Positions 45,822 through 54,091 of a stretch of 64,000 nucleotides of DNA are shown here, piece after piece. The translations under genes were made by a program, and so were the position numbers. The number at the start of each line of letters is the position of its first letter. Position 1 is the stretch's first letter. Source of the DNA: Microbacteriaceae bacterium VKM Ac-2854 (GTDB lineage: Bacteria > Actinomycetota > Actinomycetes > Actinomycetales > Microbacteriaceae). The stretch is from the NCBI GenBank assembly GCA_013205085.1, contig JABMLH010000005.1, forward strand, positions 321,008-385,007, written 5' to 3'. The notes beneath the pieces are model-generated. The model had not been told where the DNA came from. It made no database searches and was given only the letters and a program-made list of their open reading frames with translations.

Positions 45822-47134
45822 CGCGCCGCCTCCTCAAGCGGAACCGCCACCGGGGTCTGCGCGTCGACGGGCACACCGAACTCCTGGAAGGCGATCCGCC
45901 GCTCGATCGGATACACCTCGCGACCGGTCACCGCCGCGAGGATGCTGGCGTTGCGCCAGGCCCCGAATCCGAGATCGGGCGCGGTCAGGCCGTGCGTGTG
46001 CTCCTCCGCGTTCTGCACGAAGATGCGGCGGGCGCCACCGTCGATCGAGTAATCCCGCGCGACGGCCAGACGGCCGCGCGAATCGCGGTCGATCCGCTCG
46101 GCGATCGGGTCCAAGAAGGCGGGGATGCGCGCGGCGTACCCCGTCGCGGCGACGATCGCGTGCGTCTGCCGCTCGAAGCTCGCATCGAGCTGATCGTGCC
46201 GGAGCCCGAGCGTGAATCGCTCGCCGTCCCACCGCGCGCTGAGCACCTCGGTGTCGGTGAGCAGCGTCGTCGGCACCGGGCGGGCGGCGCTCTTGCGGTA
46301 CAGCGTGTCGTAGATCTCGTCGATCAGATCGCCGCTGATGCCCTTGTACAGCCCCCGCTGCTCGCGCCCGAGCCGGTCACGCAGCGCCTCCGGAAGAGCG
46401 TGGAAGTGGTCGGTGTACTCCGGCGAGGTCATCTCGAGGGTGAGCTTGGTGTACTCCATCGGGAAGAACCGCGGCGAGCGGGTGATCCAGTCGAGCCGGT
46501 ACTCGTGCGCGTCGATGCTCTCCAGCAGGTCGCGGTAGATCTCGGCGGCGGACTGTCCGCTGCCGACGATCGTGATGGAGCGCGCCGCGACGAGCTCCTC
46601 CCGGCGGTGCAGGTATTCGGAACTGTGCAGGACCGGACCGTCCAGATGCTGCAGCGCCGCGGGCAGCATCGGCGCCGTGCCCGTGCCGAGCACGAGGTGT
46701 CGGGCGCGGTACTCCTCGATGCCCTCGGCCGTCGCGGCGGTTACGACGTAGAGATCCTCCGCGGCATCGAATCGCACGGCGGTGACCGTGCGACCCCAGC
46801 GCAGGCTCGCCAGCTGTTCGCTCACCCAGCGGCAGTACGCGTCGTACTCGGCGCGCAACGGGTAGAAGCTCTCGCGGATGTAGAACGGATACAGCCGTCC
46901 GCTGCGCTTGAGGTAGTTCAGGAACGAGAATTCCGACGTCGGATCGGCCATGGTCACCAGGTCCGCGAGGAACGGCACCTGGATGGTGGCGCCCTCGATC
47001 ATCATGCCGTGGTGCCAGCGGAAGCCGTCGTTCGCGTCGAGGAAGACGGCGTCCAGCTCCAGCGGGGCGGCGAGCGCCGCGAGACCGAGGTTGAACGGAC
47101 CGATGCCGACGCCGACGATATCGTGCACCGTCAT
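45818..47134 (-). CDS. Lysine/diamine N6-monooxygenase (DesB-like)
   Basis: A 438-residue flavin N-hydroxylating enzyme: FAD-binding VGVGIGPFNLGLAALA, WHHGMMIEGATIQVPFLADL, NADPH-binding VGSGQSAAEIYRDLL, and the C-terminal ATGYAARIPAFL segment. In the desferrioxamine pathway this step hydroxylates cadaverine, which fits the decarboxylase encoded just upstream. ATG at 47132-47134 overlaps the decarboxylase stop codon (ATGA). Confidence 0.93.
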   Translation of the reverse strand: MTVHDIVGVGIGPFNLGLAALAAPLELDAVFLDANDGFRWHHGMMIEGATIQVPFLADLVTMADPTSEFSFLNYLKRSGRLYPFYIRESFYPLRAEYDAYCRWVSEQLASLRWGRTVTAVRFDAAEDLYVVTAATAEGIEEYRARHLVLGTGTAPMLPAALQHLDGPVLHSSEYLHRREELVAARSITIVGSGQSAAEIYRDLLESIDAHEYRLDWITRSPRFFPMEYTKLTLEMTSPEYTDHFHALPEALRDRLGREQRGLYKGISGDLIDEIYDTLYRKSAARPVPTTLLTDTEVLSARWDGERFTLGLRHDQLDASFERQTHAIVAATGYAARIPAFLDPIAERIDRDSRGRLAVARDYSIDGGARRIFVQNAEEHTHGLTAPDLGFGAWRNASILAAVTGREVYPIERRIAFQEFGVPVDAQTPVAVPLEEAAR

Positions 47135-48621
47135 CGCTGAACCGCCTCGATCGCGAGCAGGTCGTCGCGTTCGTGCAGCGCGGACCCGGCGTTCTTCACC
47201 AGTTCCAGCACGGCGGCGACCTGCTCCGGTGTCGTCTCCGGGTTCAGCAGCGTGAGCTTGAGCGTCGGTCGGCCGTCGATGACGGTCTTTGCGACCAATG
47301 CGCGACCGGATTCGAACAGCACGCGGCGGATCAGCGGCACCAGCGCATCCGCCTGCTCGGCGGTCATGGACGCACTCCGGTAGCGGAACAGCACGGTGCT
47401 CAGCTGGGTCTCGCCGACGAGTTCGAGTTCGGGATCCGCGACGACGAGAACCTGCACGGCCTGAGCGAGCGCCAGCACGTCGTCGAACATGGCGCCGAGC
47501 CCCTGGGCGCCCACCGCCCGCAACGTGGTCCAGAGCTTCAGCGCGTCGAAGCGCCGAGTGGTCTGCAGCGACTTGTCGACCTGGTTGGGGTCGCCGCTCT
47601 CCAACGGATTCAGCTCCAGGGGATTCAGGTAGTCGGCGTGCCAGGTGATCGCGGCGAGATCGGCGGCGTCACGCACCAGGATCGCGCTGGAGGACACCGG
47701 CTGGAAGAAGCTCTTGTGGAAGTCGACGGTGACCGAGCGCGAGCGCTCGATGCCGTCGATCAGCGCGCGGTGCTGCAGCGAGACCAGCAGGCCGCAGCCG
47801 TACGCCGCGTCGACGTGCAGCCACACCTCCGCGTCGTCGCAGGCGTCGGCGATCGGTACCAGCGGATCGATGCAGCCGCGGTCGGTCGTGCCGGCGGTGG
47901 CGACCACGCACATCGGCAGCCGGCCGCCGTCGCGGAGTGCGGCGAAGGTCGGAGCGAGCGCCTCCGGGCGCATCCGCCCCCGGGCGTCGGTCGGCACCGT
48001 CACAACGGCATCGTCGGCCAAGCCGAGCAGCAGCGCCGACTTCTGCACGCTGAAGTGGCTGGAGGCGGTGGCGACGACCACAAGGCGGGGCAGGATCGCG
48101 CTGCGCAGCGCACCGGGGTCGACGCGCTGAGCCGCCGCGACGGCCGCCTCCCGAGCCAGCAGGAGCGCCTGCAGGTTCGACTGCGAGCCGCCGGAGGTGA
48201 ACACGCCGTCGCCGTCGGCGTAACCGATGCGCTCGGCCGTCCAGGTGACCAGGCGACGCTCCATCAGCGTGCCGATCGTCGACTGGTCGTACGTGTCCAC
48301 CGATGGATTGACGGCGGCGATCACCGCTTCCGCGGCGACGGCGGGCAGCACGACGGGGCAGTTCAGGTGCGCGACGTAGGCGGGATCGTGGAACCAGATC
48401 GCGTTGGGAAGGTAGTAGTCGCTCAGCTCGGCGAGGGCGGCTGCCGTGCCGGCGCCGGGCGCGTCGAGGTCGACGCCGTCCACCAGCGACTGCAGGTGCT
48501 CGCGGCTCGCCCCCGAGAACGGCTGGGTCGTTCGGCGCAGGCTCGCGGCGACGCGCTCGACGGCGTCGACGACGACGGCGCGGTACTCGTCGGCGGTGGA
48601 CGAGGATAGAAGTTGTGGCAC
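47131..48621 (-). CDS. PLP-dependent decarboxylase (DesA-like, lysine to cadaverine)
   Basis: A 496-residue group II decarboxylase: HDPAYVAHLNCPVVLPAVAA, FTSGGSQSNLQALLLAREAA, WLHVDAAYGCGLLVSLQHRA and the PLP lysine in SVTVDFHKSFFQPVSSSAI. In this operon it most likely makes cadaverine from lysine as the first step of a desferrioxamine-like siderophore; ornithine or DOPA-type substrates cannot be excluded. GTG at 48619-48621 is chosen because AGGAG lies 7 nt upstream. It is the first gene of the operon, with the iron box about 50 nt upstream. Confidence 0.9.
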   Translation of the reverse strand: MPQLLSSSTADEYRAVVVDAVERVAASLRRTTQPFSGASREHLQSLVDGVDLDAPGAGTAAALAELSDYYLPNAIWFHDPAYVAHLNCPVVLPAVAAEAVIAAVNPSVDTYDQSTIGTLMERRLVTWTAERIGYADGDGVFTSGGSQSNLQALLLAREAAVAAAQRVDPGALRSAILPRLVVVATASSHFSVQKSALLLGLADDAVVTVPTDARGRMRPEALAPTFAALRDGGRLPMCVVATAGTTDRGCIDPLVPIADACDDAEVWLHVDAAYGCGLLVSLQHRALIDGIERSRSVTVDFHKSFFQPVSSSAILVRDAADLAAITWHADYLNPLELNPLESGDPNQVDKSLQTTRRFDALKLWTTLRAVGAQGLGAMFDDVLALAQAVQVLVVADPELELVGETQLSTVLFRYRSASMTAEQADALVPLIRRVLFESGRALVAKTVIDGRPTLKLTLLNPETTPEQVAAVLELVKNAGSALHERDDLLAIEAVQR

Positions 48622-48671
48622 GGTTCGCTCCTGGGGTCGATGACAGGGACCGGCAGCCACGGTAGCGTTAA

Positions 48672-48690
48672 GTAGGTAAGCCTTGCCTAA
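48672..48690 (-). promoter_or_regulatory. DtxR/IdeR-type iron box of siderophore operon
   Basis: On the minus strand TTAGGCAAGGCTTACCTAC matches TTAGGTTAGGCTAACCTAA at 15 of 19 positions by eye. It overlaps a plausible promoter, with TTGCTT as -35 about 17 nt before a -10-like TTAACG. It should switch the whole operon off when iron is sufficient. Confidence 0.88.
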
Positions 48691-48851
48691 GCAATTTTCT
48701 TCATGTTTTCCATGAACGGATCCACAGAGGGGCGGAACGTGGCCGTGCCGAGTTCGTCACATTGCGAAATGCGGGCCGACCGAGCAGCGTTGCAGGACAA
48801 GGTAGATGTGAACCCGCCCGCTCGTACCGCCCGTACCTCCCGAGGAGAACC

Positions 48852-49412
48852 ATGAGCCAGATCGGCCTCGCCTCCGTCCCCTCCGACGACGACGCGCCAC
48901 GCCACGCCTTCGCCGGGCTCTCCGCCGACGAGTTCAAGCTCGCCTTCCGCAATCACGCCGCGGGCGTCGCCGTGATCACCGCGGATGCCGGACACGGCCC
49001 GGTCGGGCTCACCGCCACGTCGGTGTTCTCGGTCAGCGCCGAGCCGCCGCTGTTCGTCTTCTCGCTCTCGGGCTCCTCGTCCAGCTCGCCGACCATCCGC
49101 GAGGCGGAGACGCTCGTGGTGCACCTCCTGGGCGCCGACCAGCTCGACCTCGCCAAGCTCTGCGCGACCAGCGGCATCGATCGCTTCGCCGACACCTCCA
49201 TCTGGAGCCGTCTGCCCAGCGGCGAGCCGTACTTCCCGGGCGCCGCCGCGTGGATCCGCGGCACCGTGATCAACCGCATGGAGGCGGGCTCCTCCACCGT
49301 CGTCGCCGTGCACGCGCTCGAGGCGCACCTGCCGGACGACGCGGCCGAAGCGGCTCCCCTCGTGTACCACAACCGCACCTGGCACCACTTGGGCGCGCAC
49401 TCCCAGCTCTGA
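48852..49412 (+). CDS. Flavin reductase domain protein
   Basis: A 186-residue FMN-binding split-barrel protein: FKLAFRNHAAGVAVITADAG, GLTATSVFSVSAEPPLFVFS, then a segment ending LVVHLLGADQLDLAKLCA. It would supply reduced flavin to two-component monooxygenases; several LLM-type monooxygenases are encoded 3-8 kb downstream. ATG at 48852 with GAGGAG about 5 nt upstream. It is divergent from the siderophore operon with about 230 nt between starts. A role in siderophore iron reduction is a less likely alternative. Confidence 0.88.
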   Translation: MSQIGLASVPSDDDAPRHAFAGLSADEFKLAFRNHAAGVAVITADAGHGPVGLTATSVFSVSAEPPLFVFSLSGSSSSSPTIREAETLVVHLLGADQLDLAKLCATSGIDRFADTSIWSRLPSGEPYFPGAAAWIRGTVINRMEAGSSTVVAVHALEAHLPDDAAEAAPLVYHNRTWHHLGAHSQL

Positions 49413-49549
49413 GCCGGGCGCGCACCCGGGTGGTGCGGGTGGAGGTGGTCGCTCCGCGTCCGTCCCGGGCTCCACACGGACGGAACGCGACAGCCCGGCC
49501 CTCGGAAACCGGGTACGGGCAGAACCTCCCTCGCGGCGGCGGGCGGCCG

Positions 49550-49555
49550 TAGGGT
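49550..49555 (+). promoter_or_regulatory. Candidate leaderless -10 for XRE regulator
   Basis: TAGGGT followed by 7 nt (CGAAGGC) and ATG 49563. Confidence 0.6.
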
Positions 49556-49562
49556 CGAAGGC

Positions 49563-50426
49563 ATGGACAACCACACCTCGGTCCGCGAGTTCTTGAGCAC
49601 GCGACGCGCCAGGATCAGCCCGGAGCAGTCGGGCCTGCCCGCCTACGGCGGCAAGCGCCGGGTGCCCGGCCTGCGCCGCGAAGAGGTCGCGATGCTCGCC
49701 GGCGTGAGCGTGGACTACTACACCCGCCTCGAACGCGGCAATCTCTCCGGCGTATCCGAGAGCGTGCTCGACGCCCTCGCCCGGGCGCTGCAGCTCGATG
49801 AGGCCGAGACGGCGCACCTCTTCGACCTCGCACGGGCGGCCGCTCCCGGCCTGCGCCGACGGGCCACGCAGCCGCTGGCGGTGCGGCCGAGTCTTCAGCG
49901 GATCCTCGACAGCATGGTCGGCGCGCCGGCCTGGGTGCGCAACGGCCGGATGGACTTCATGGCCGCGAACGAGCTCGGCTTCGCCCTCTACAACGACTAC
50001 TTCGACGACCGGACCCGACCGGCCAACAGCGCACGCTTCCTGTTCCTGGATCCGCGCGCCCGCGAGTTCTTCCCCGACTGGGAGACGAACGCGAACGATG
50101 TCGTGGCGATCCTGCGTGGCGAGGCCGGCCGCAACCCCTACGACAAGAAGCTCACCGACCTGATCGGCGAACTGAGCACGCGCAGCACCGAGTTCCGCGT
50201 GCGCTGGGCGGCGCACAACGTCCGCTTCCACCGCTCCGGGCTGAAGCGGATCAACCACTCCGTCGTCGGCGCGCTGGAGCTGACGTACGAGGCGATGGAG
50301 TTCCCGGGCCTGCCCGGACTGACGATGTTCGCCTACACGGCGGAACCCGCCTCCTCGACCGAGGAGAAGCTGAAGCTGCTCGCGAGCTGGGCGGCGACCC
50401 GAGCGGTACAGGAGTCGAACGCATGA
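49563..50426 (+). CDS. XRE-family regulator with MmyB-like ligand-binding domain
   Basis: A 287-residue regulator: N-terminal helix-turn-helix (RRVPGLRREEVAMLAGVSVD, YYTRLERGNLSGVSESVLDA) and a C-terminal MmyB-like domain (PAWVRNGRMDFMAANELGFA, LFLDPRAREFFPDWETNAND, HRSGLKRINHSVVGALELTY) that binds a small, perhaps lipid-like, ligand. Such regulators often control nearby oxidoreductase genes. The target here is not evident. ATG 49563, leaderless pattern. Confidence 0.88.
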   Translation: MDNHTSVREFLSTRRARISPEQSGLPAYGGKRRVPGLRREEVAMLAGVSVDYYTRLERGNLSGVSESVLDALARALQLDEAETAHLFDLARAAAPGLRRRATQPLAVRPSLQRILDSMVGAPAWVRNGRMDFMAANELGFALYNDYFDDRTRPANSARFLFLDPRAREFFPDWETNANDVVAILRGEAGRNPYDKKLTDLIGELSTRSTEFRVRWAAHNVRFHRSGLKRINHSVVGALELTYEAMEFPGLPGLTMFAYTAEPASSTEEKLKLLASWAATRAVQESNA

Positions 50427-50625
50427 GGGGCGAGCCTGATAGTTCCGACCAGGCCAAATGTGGTTCACCGACAGGCTTGACCCCCGAACTAGTTTCAGGA
50501 TCTGGTCGTAACGCCGGCTAGTAACTGGAATGCTCGTTGGGGGCTTTCAGTCGACGCCCTTCCAGGACCGTACATCGTCGTCTGCTTGCATTTCACGGGC
50601 AGGTGATTCCCCTTGCGAGGCTGCA

Positions 50626-51528
50626 ATGAGCGAAAACACTCCGCCCCCGACGTACCAGATTGGGGACGTCGTCAATGGATTCCGCCTCACGGCGACCGAT
50701 AACGGTCTCCAATGGCTCCCGACCGAGCTCCCGCCCGGGTCCGAAGATCCTGAACCGCTGCAGCACACAAGAAAGCGAAAAATGCCGACGTGGGGGTGGG
50801 TTGGAATCGGAATCGCTGGCGTTGCGACGGTGGCTCTAATCACAGTCGGCGCCCTGTCTGCTTTCGGAAGCGCGAGCGAGGATCGGGTCGCGCAACCAGT
50901 CGCTTCCGCAGAATCGACCGCCAGCAGCCGGGCGAGCGAAGAGCCGGCAGCGCCGGCCAAGCCCGTCGTTCAGGAACTCGTGCTCGGCGAGACCGCGTTC
51001 GGAGTGGACACTAGTTCCGGGTACGGGTGGTTTGTTGTCGCGGTGGAAAACCCCAACACGGATTACGTCTTTGCGAACGGACAATTCACCATTGAGGCCT
51101 TCGATGCAGCTGGCGTCCTGCTTGACTCGAGTTCGGAATACACGACACTTCTAGCAGGCAGAACAATGTTCGCGGGTAACTTTCTTGATGTAGGCGTCGC
51201 ACAGATCGACCACATCGAGGTCCGCGGACCCACGGCGGCCTCGGCGACCTTCGCATCGGCAGGATCGACTGGCTCTATGACGACGTCCATCACGGGCTCG
51301 GCGACGGAGTACGGATATACAGATGTAACAGGCACCGTGACATCCTCATTCAGCGTTGATCAGGAGTACGTCCAGATCTACGTCATCGCGCGGGATGCCT
51401 CCGGAGCGATCACAGGCGGCGATATCGCCTACGTCGAGCGGCTTCCGGCTGGCGGGACCGCTCAATTCTCCGCGAATCTCGGTCGCGATGCTGAGGGTCA
51501 GACCTTCGAGGCCTACGCCGCTCTTTGA
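50626..51528 (+). CDS. Single-pass membrane protein with extracytoplasmic domain, hypothetical
   Basis: A 300-residue protein of unknown function. A cytoplasmic N terminus of about 50 residues (TYQIGDVVNGFRLTATDNGL) ends in the basic HTRKRKMPTW. One membrane segment (GWVGIGIAGVATVALITVGA) follows, then a Ser/Ala/Glu/Pro linker and an outside beta-rich domain (GYGWFVVAVENPNTDYVFAN, FTIEAFDAAGVLLDSSSEYT). The outside domain resembles DUF4352- or FxLYD-like domains in style. ATG has GAGG 6 nt upstream. The gene and its flanks (about 50430-51640) use more A/T-ending codons than the surroundings, suggesting transfer. The 199-nt upstream gap holds no other feature I can name. Confidence 0.75.
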   Translation: MSENTPPPTYQIGDVVNGFRLTATDNGLQWLPTELPPGSEDPEPLQHTRKRKMPTWGWVGIGIAGVATVALITVGALSAFGSASEDRVAQPVASAESTASSRASEEPAAPAKPVVQELVLGETAFGVDTSSGYGWFVVAVENPNTDYVFANGQFTIEAFDAAGVLLDSSSEYTTLLAGRTMFAGNFLDVGVAQIDHIEVRGPTAASATFASAGSTGSMTTSITGSATEYGYTDVTGTVTSSFSVDQEYVQIYVIARDASGAITGGDIAYVERLPAGGTAQFSANLGRDAEGQTFEAYAAL

Positions 51529-51671
51529 GGAACGAAAGGGTCGCTCCGACATCTTTTTACGCATCAAACCGGCTCCGGCGGCTTCAGCCCTGGCATCGGT
51601 TGTAACTCAAGGAAATAGGGCATTGGCGCAGGCATAGCGTATAAGAGGTATTCCCCAACGAAAGGCCGCCG

Positions 51672-52727
51672 ATGGTCGAGTTCGTGCACTCCTTCCTGCA
51701 GGCGATCTCGCTTCCCGGAACGTCCCGGCGCAAGGCGATCGACCCCTCGCGGGTGGATGCCTACGCGCGCATCCTCGAGGACGCCGGCTTCGACTACACG
51801 CTGCTGGGCTACTCGTCCAACGGTGCCGATCAATTCGTGGTCGGCTCGCGGGTGCTCGCGCAGACCTCGCGGCTGAAGACGGTGGTAGCGCTGCGCCCGA
51901 ACACGGCGTTCCCGACCGTTGCCGCGCAGTCGCTGGCCACGCTCGACCAGCTCAGCGGCGGGCGCGCCATCGCGCACATCATCTCCGGCGGCAGCGACGA
52001 CGAGCAGCGCCGCCAGGGCGACTACCTCGGCAAGTCGGAGCGCTATGCGCGATCGGCGGAGTACATCCAGCTGTTGCGGCGGATCTGGCAGGCGGAGGAG
52101 CCGTTCTCGCACCACGGCGAGTTCTTCCGTTTCGACGACTTCGGTCCCGGGCTCGCGGTCGGCGGCGGCACCCTGCCCGTATCGATCGGGGGTGCCTCCG
52201 ACGAGGCCTTCGATGTCGGTGCGCGGCACGCGGACATCTTCACGCTCTGGGGCGAACCGCTCGCGGAAACCGCCGAGGCGATCAACCGCGTGCGCGCCGG
52301 CGCCGTCGCGGCGGGGCGCGACGCCGCAACCCTGCGGTTCTGGGTCACCTTCCGACCGATCGTCGCCGAAACCGACGCGCTCGCGTGGCAGAAGGCCGAG
52401 GAGGTGGTCGCCGGGCTGAGCGGCACCGTCTGGCCGTCGAAGGACCCCCGCACCAACGTCGGCTCGCTCCGACTGCAGCAGATCGCGGAACGCTCGGAGC
52501 GGCACGACACCGCGCTGTGGACGCCGCGCAGCATCGCCGGCAGCGGCGGCGCATCGTCGCTCCTCGTCGGCAGCCCCGACACGATCGCCGACGCGATCCT
52601 CGAGTACGTGAAGCTCGGCGCCGACATCATCAGCCTGCCGAGTCTCGGCAGCACGCAGGAGGCGCAGGACACCGGGCGCTACATCATCCCGCTCGTGCGC
52701 GAGAAGCTTGCAGCCTCGGTGCGGTGA
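51672..52727 (+). CDS. LLM-class flavin-dependent monooxygenase (SsuD-like)
   Basis: A 351-residue luciferase-like monooxygenase: MVEFVHSFLQAISLPGTSRR, YARILEDAGFDYTLLGYSSN, LATLDQLSGGRAIAHIISGG, SDDEQRRQGDYLGKSERYAR, and the SIGGASDEAFDVGARHADIF segment. This is the alkanesulfonate or sulfone monooxygenase pattern, taking reduced FMN from a partner reductase. ATG with AAAGG 6 nt upstream. TATAAG around 51640 is a possible promoter element. The flavin reductase at 48.8 kb is a plausible partner. Confidence 0.87.
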   Translation: MVEFVHSFLQAISLPGTSRRKAIDPSRVDAYARILEDAGFDYTLLGYSSNGADQFVVGSRVLAQTSRLKTVVALRPNTAFPTVAAQSLATLDQLSGGRAIAHIISGGSDDEQRRQGDYLGKSERYARSAEYIQLLRRIWQAEEPFSHHGEFFRFDDFGPGLAVGGGTLPVSIGGASDEAFDVGARHADIFTLWGEPLAETAEAINRVRAGAVAAGRDAATLRFWVTFRPIVAETDALAWQKAEEVVAGLSGTVWPSKDPRTNVGSLRLQQIAERSERHDTALWTPRSIAGSGGASSLLVGSPDTIADAILEYVKLGADIISLPSLGSTQEAQDTGRYIIPLVREKLAASVR

Positions 52728-52810
52728 CCTGGCGCATCGAGAAGAACCTGAGCGGTCTCGACTGATGTCGCTGCGCGCTGGGTGACAGGTTGATGGCTCA
52801 GGCTGGGACC

Positions 52811-53464
52811 ATGGCTCGATCCTCCCCCGCCCGCGCCGGTGCGCTCGCCGGTGCTGTGGCCGCTGCTTCGGCCGTCGCCGCCGCCACCACCGTGCTGCTC
52901 GCGAGCGAGGTCGTGCACGCGCGCTCCTCCCGCCGCCGACTCGGCCGGGCCCCGCGACCGGGCGCTCGCACGGCCGTGGTGGTCTTCGGCTACCGGAACG
53001 CGGCACGCGAGGCGAACGCCGTGAACCGGTTCCGGGTGCGAGCCGGCCTGCGCTCGATCCCCGCGGACGCGGATCCGCTCACCCTGATCTTCACGGGTGG
53101 CGCCGTCGGCGGTGCCGAGACCGAGGCTGCCATCATGGCGCGCTACGCGCGTCGCTCGGGTTACGCGGGAGCATTCACCCTCGAGACCGAGAGCCGAACG
53201 ACGTGGCAGAACGTCCAGAACGTGATCCCGCTGATCGAGGATGCGGATCGGATCGTCTTCGTGTCGAATCCGCTGCACGCCGAAAAGGCTCGCGGCTATC
53301 TCTGGACGCTGCGCGCCGACCTCGCCGATCGCCTGGTCCGCGCCGCGGACCACCGCTTCGGCGAGACGGCGCTCCTGAAGCCGGTCGCGGCCGCGATCGG
53401 CCTCGCTGACCTGTGGTCGAGCCGTCGGAACGTGGCGGCGAGCGGGAGGTCGTCAGGGGGTTGA
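52811..53464 (+). CDS. YdcF/ElyC-family (DUF218) protein
   Basis: A 217-residue protein with an N-terminal hydrophobic anchor (AGALAGAVAAASAVAAATTV) and a DUF218 domain: TAVVVFGYRNAAREANAVNR, LIFTGGAVGGAETEAAIMAR, LETESRTTWQNVQNVIPLIE and VFVSNPLHAEKARGYLW. The family is linked to envelope polysaccharide or vancomycin-sensitivity functions in other bacteria. ATG 52811 is chosen because CAGGCT ends 6 nt upstream; ATG 52793 would add six residues. Confidence 0.85.
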   Translation: MARSSPARAGALAGAVAAASAVAAATTVLLASEVVHARSSRRRLGRAPRPGARTAVVVFGYRNAAREANAVNRFRVRAGLRSIPADADPLTLIFTGGAVGGAETEAAIMARYARRSGYAGAFTLETESRTTWQNVQNVIPLIEDADRIVFVSNPLHAEKARGYLWTLRADLADRLVRAADHRFGETALLKPVAAAIGLADLWSSRRNVAASGRSSGG

Positions 53465-53580
53465 CTCTCGGGGAGGCGGCGCCAATCAGCAGCGCGATCG
53501 TGCCGCGCACGTGCCCGGCCTCACTCTCGCGGTGCGCGTCGGCGCCTCCCTTCAGTAGGAGCCCTCGGGGTCCGACGTGT

Positions 53581-53625
53581 TCGTTGATCGAGTAGCCCAA
53601 GGCGGCCTTGCTTGTCGATCAACGA
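53581..53625. repeat. GTTGATCGA-type inverted repeat
   Basis: Perfect 11-bp arms TCGTTGATCGA (53581-53591) and complement (53615-53625), extended imperfectly inward (GTAGC/GCTTG). Similar GTTGATCGAGTAGC hairpins are, as I recall, scattered in Microbacteriaceae genomes. The 269-nt gap 53465-53733 also has three loose direct copies of GGACTCGACGT at about 53670-53735; no gene is supported there. Confidence 0.65.
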
Positions 53626-53733
53626 TCAAGGTGAGCCCCCTTGAGACAGGAAGGAGCCGGACTCGGCGTTCTCGGGACTCGACGTTCGGGTCTCGACCTA
53701 CCGTGTTCTCGGCTTACTCCGGACTCGACGTCT

Positions 53734-54036
53734 TCAGATCTCGAAGTCGACGCTCGCGCGCTCCGAGACCAGCGTGCCGACGAAGGCGGCGACCTTCAGG
53801 TGCTCCGGGTGCACCTGGTAGCGGGCGAGCGCCTCCAGGTCCGCGTACTGCGACACGAGCGCGACGTCCCAGTTGCGCTCCGGATCGGCGATGTTGCCGC
53901 CGACCTCGATCGCCTCGATCTCCGGGACGACGCCCTTCAGGGCCAGCAGCCGTTCGGCGATCTGGCGGGCGTGCTCGCGCTTGGTGTCGGGATCGGTGGC
54001 GTTCAGACGCCAGGCCACGATGTGTCGGATGCTCAT
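53734..54036 (-). CDS. Dabb (stress-responsive alpha/beta-barrel) domain protein
   Basis: A 100-residue ferredoxin-like-fold protein: MSIRHIVAWRLNATDPDTKR, VGGNIADPERNWDVALVSQY, ADLEALARYQVHPEHLKVAA. Dabb proteins form small dimeric barrels, some with enzyme activity in polyketide cyclisation; the role here is unknown. ATG at 54036; TACGGT (54043-54048) ends 6 nt upstream (leaderless). It lies downstream of the LLM gene pair on the same strand but with its own promoter. Confidence 0.9.
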   Translation of the reverse strand: MSIRHIVAWRLNATDPDTKREHARQIAERLLALKGVVPEIEAIEVGGNIADPERNWDVALVSQYADLEALARYQVHPEHLKVAAFVGTLVSERASVDFEI

Positions 54037-54042
54037 GCTCCG

Positions 54043-54048
54043 ACCGTA
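54043..54048 (-). promoter_or_regulatory. Candidate leaderless -10 for Dabb gene
   Basis: TACGGT on the minus strand, 6 nt (CGGAGC) before ATG 54036. Confidence 0.6.
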
Positions 54049-54091
54049 GCCAGGCGTCCGATCCGCGCACCAACCGGGCCGTCGCGGAACG

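Noticed and set aside
48687..50468. Long minus-strand frame across the flavin reductase and XRE genes
   Set aside because: It is the shadow of two well-supported plus-strand genes; its product is low-complexity Arg/Gly/Ala-rich with no domain.
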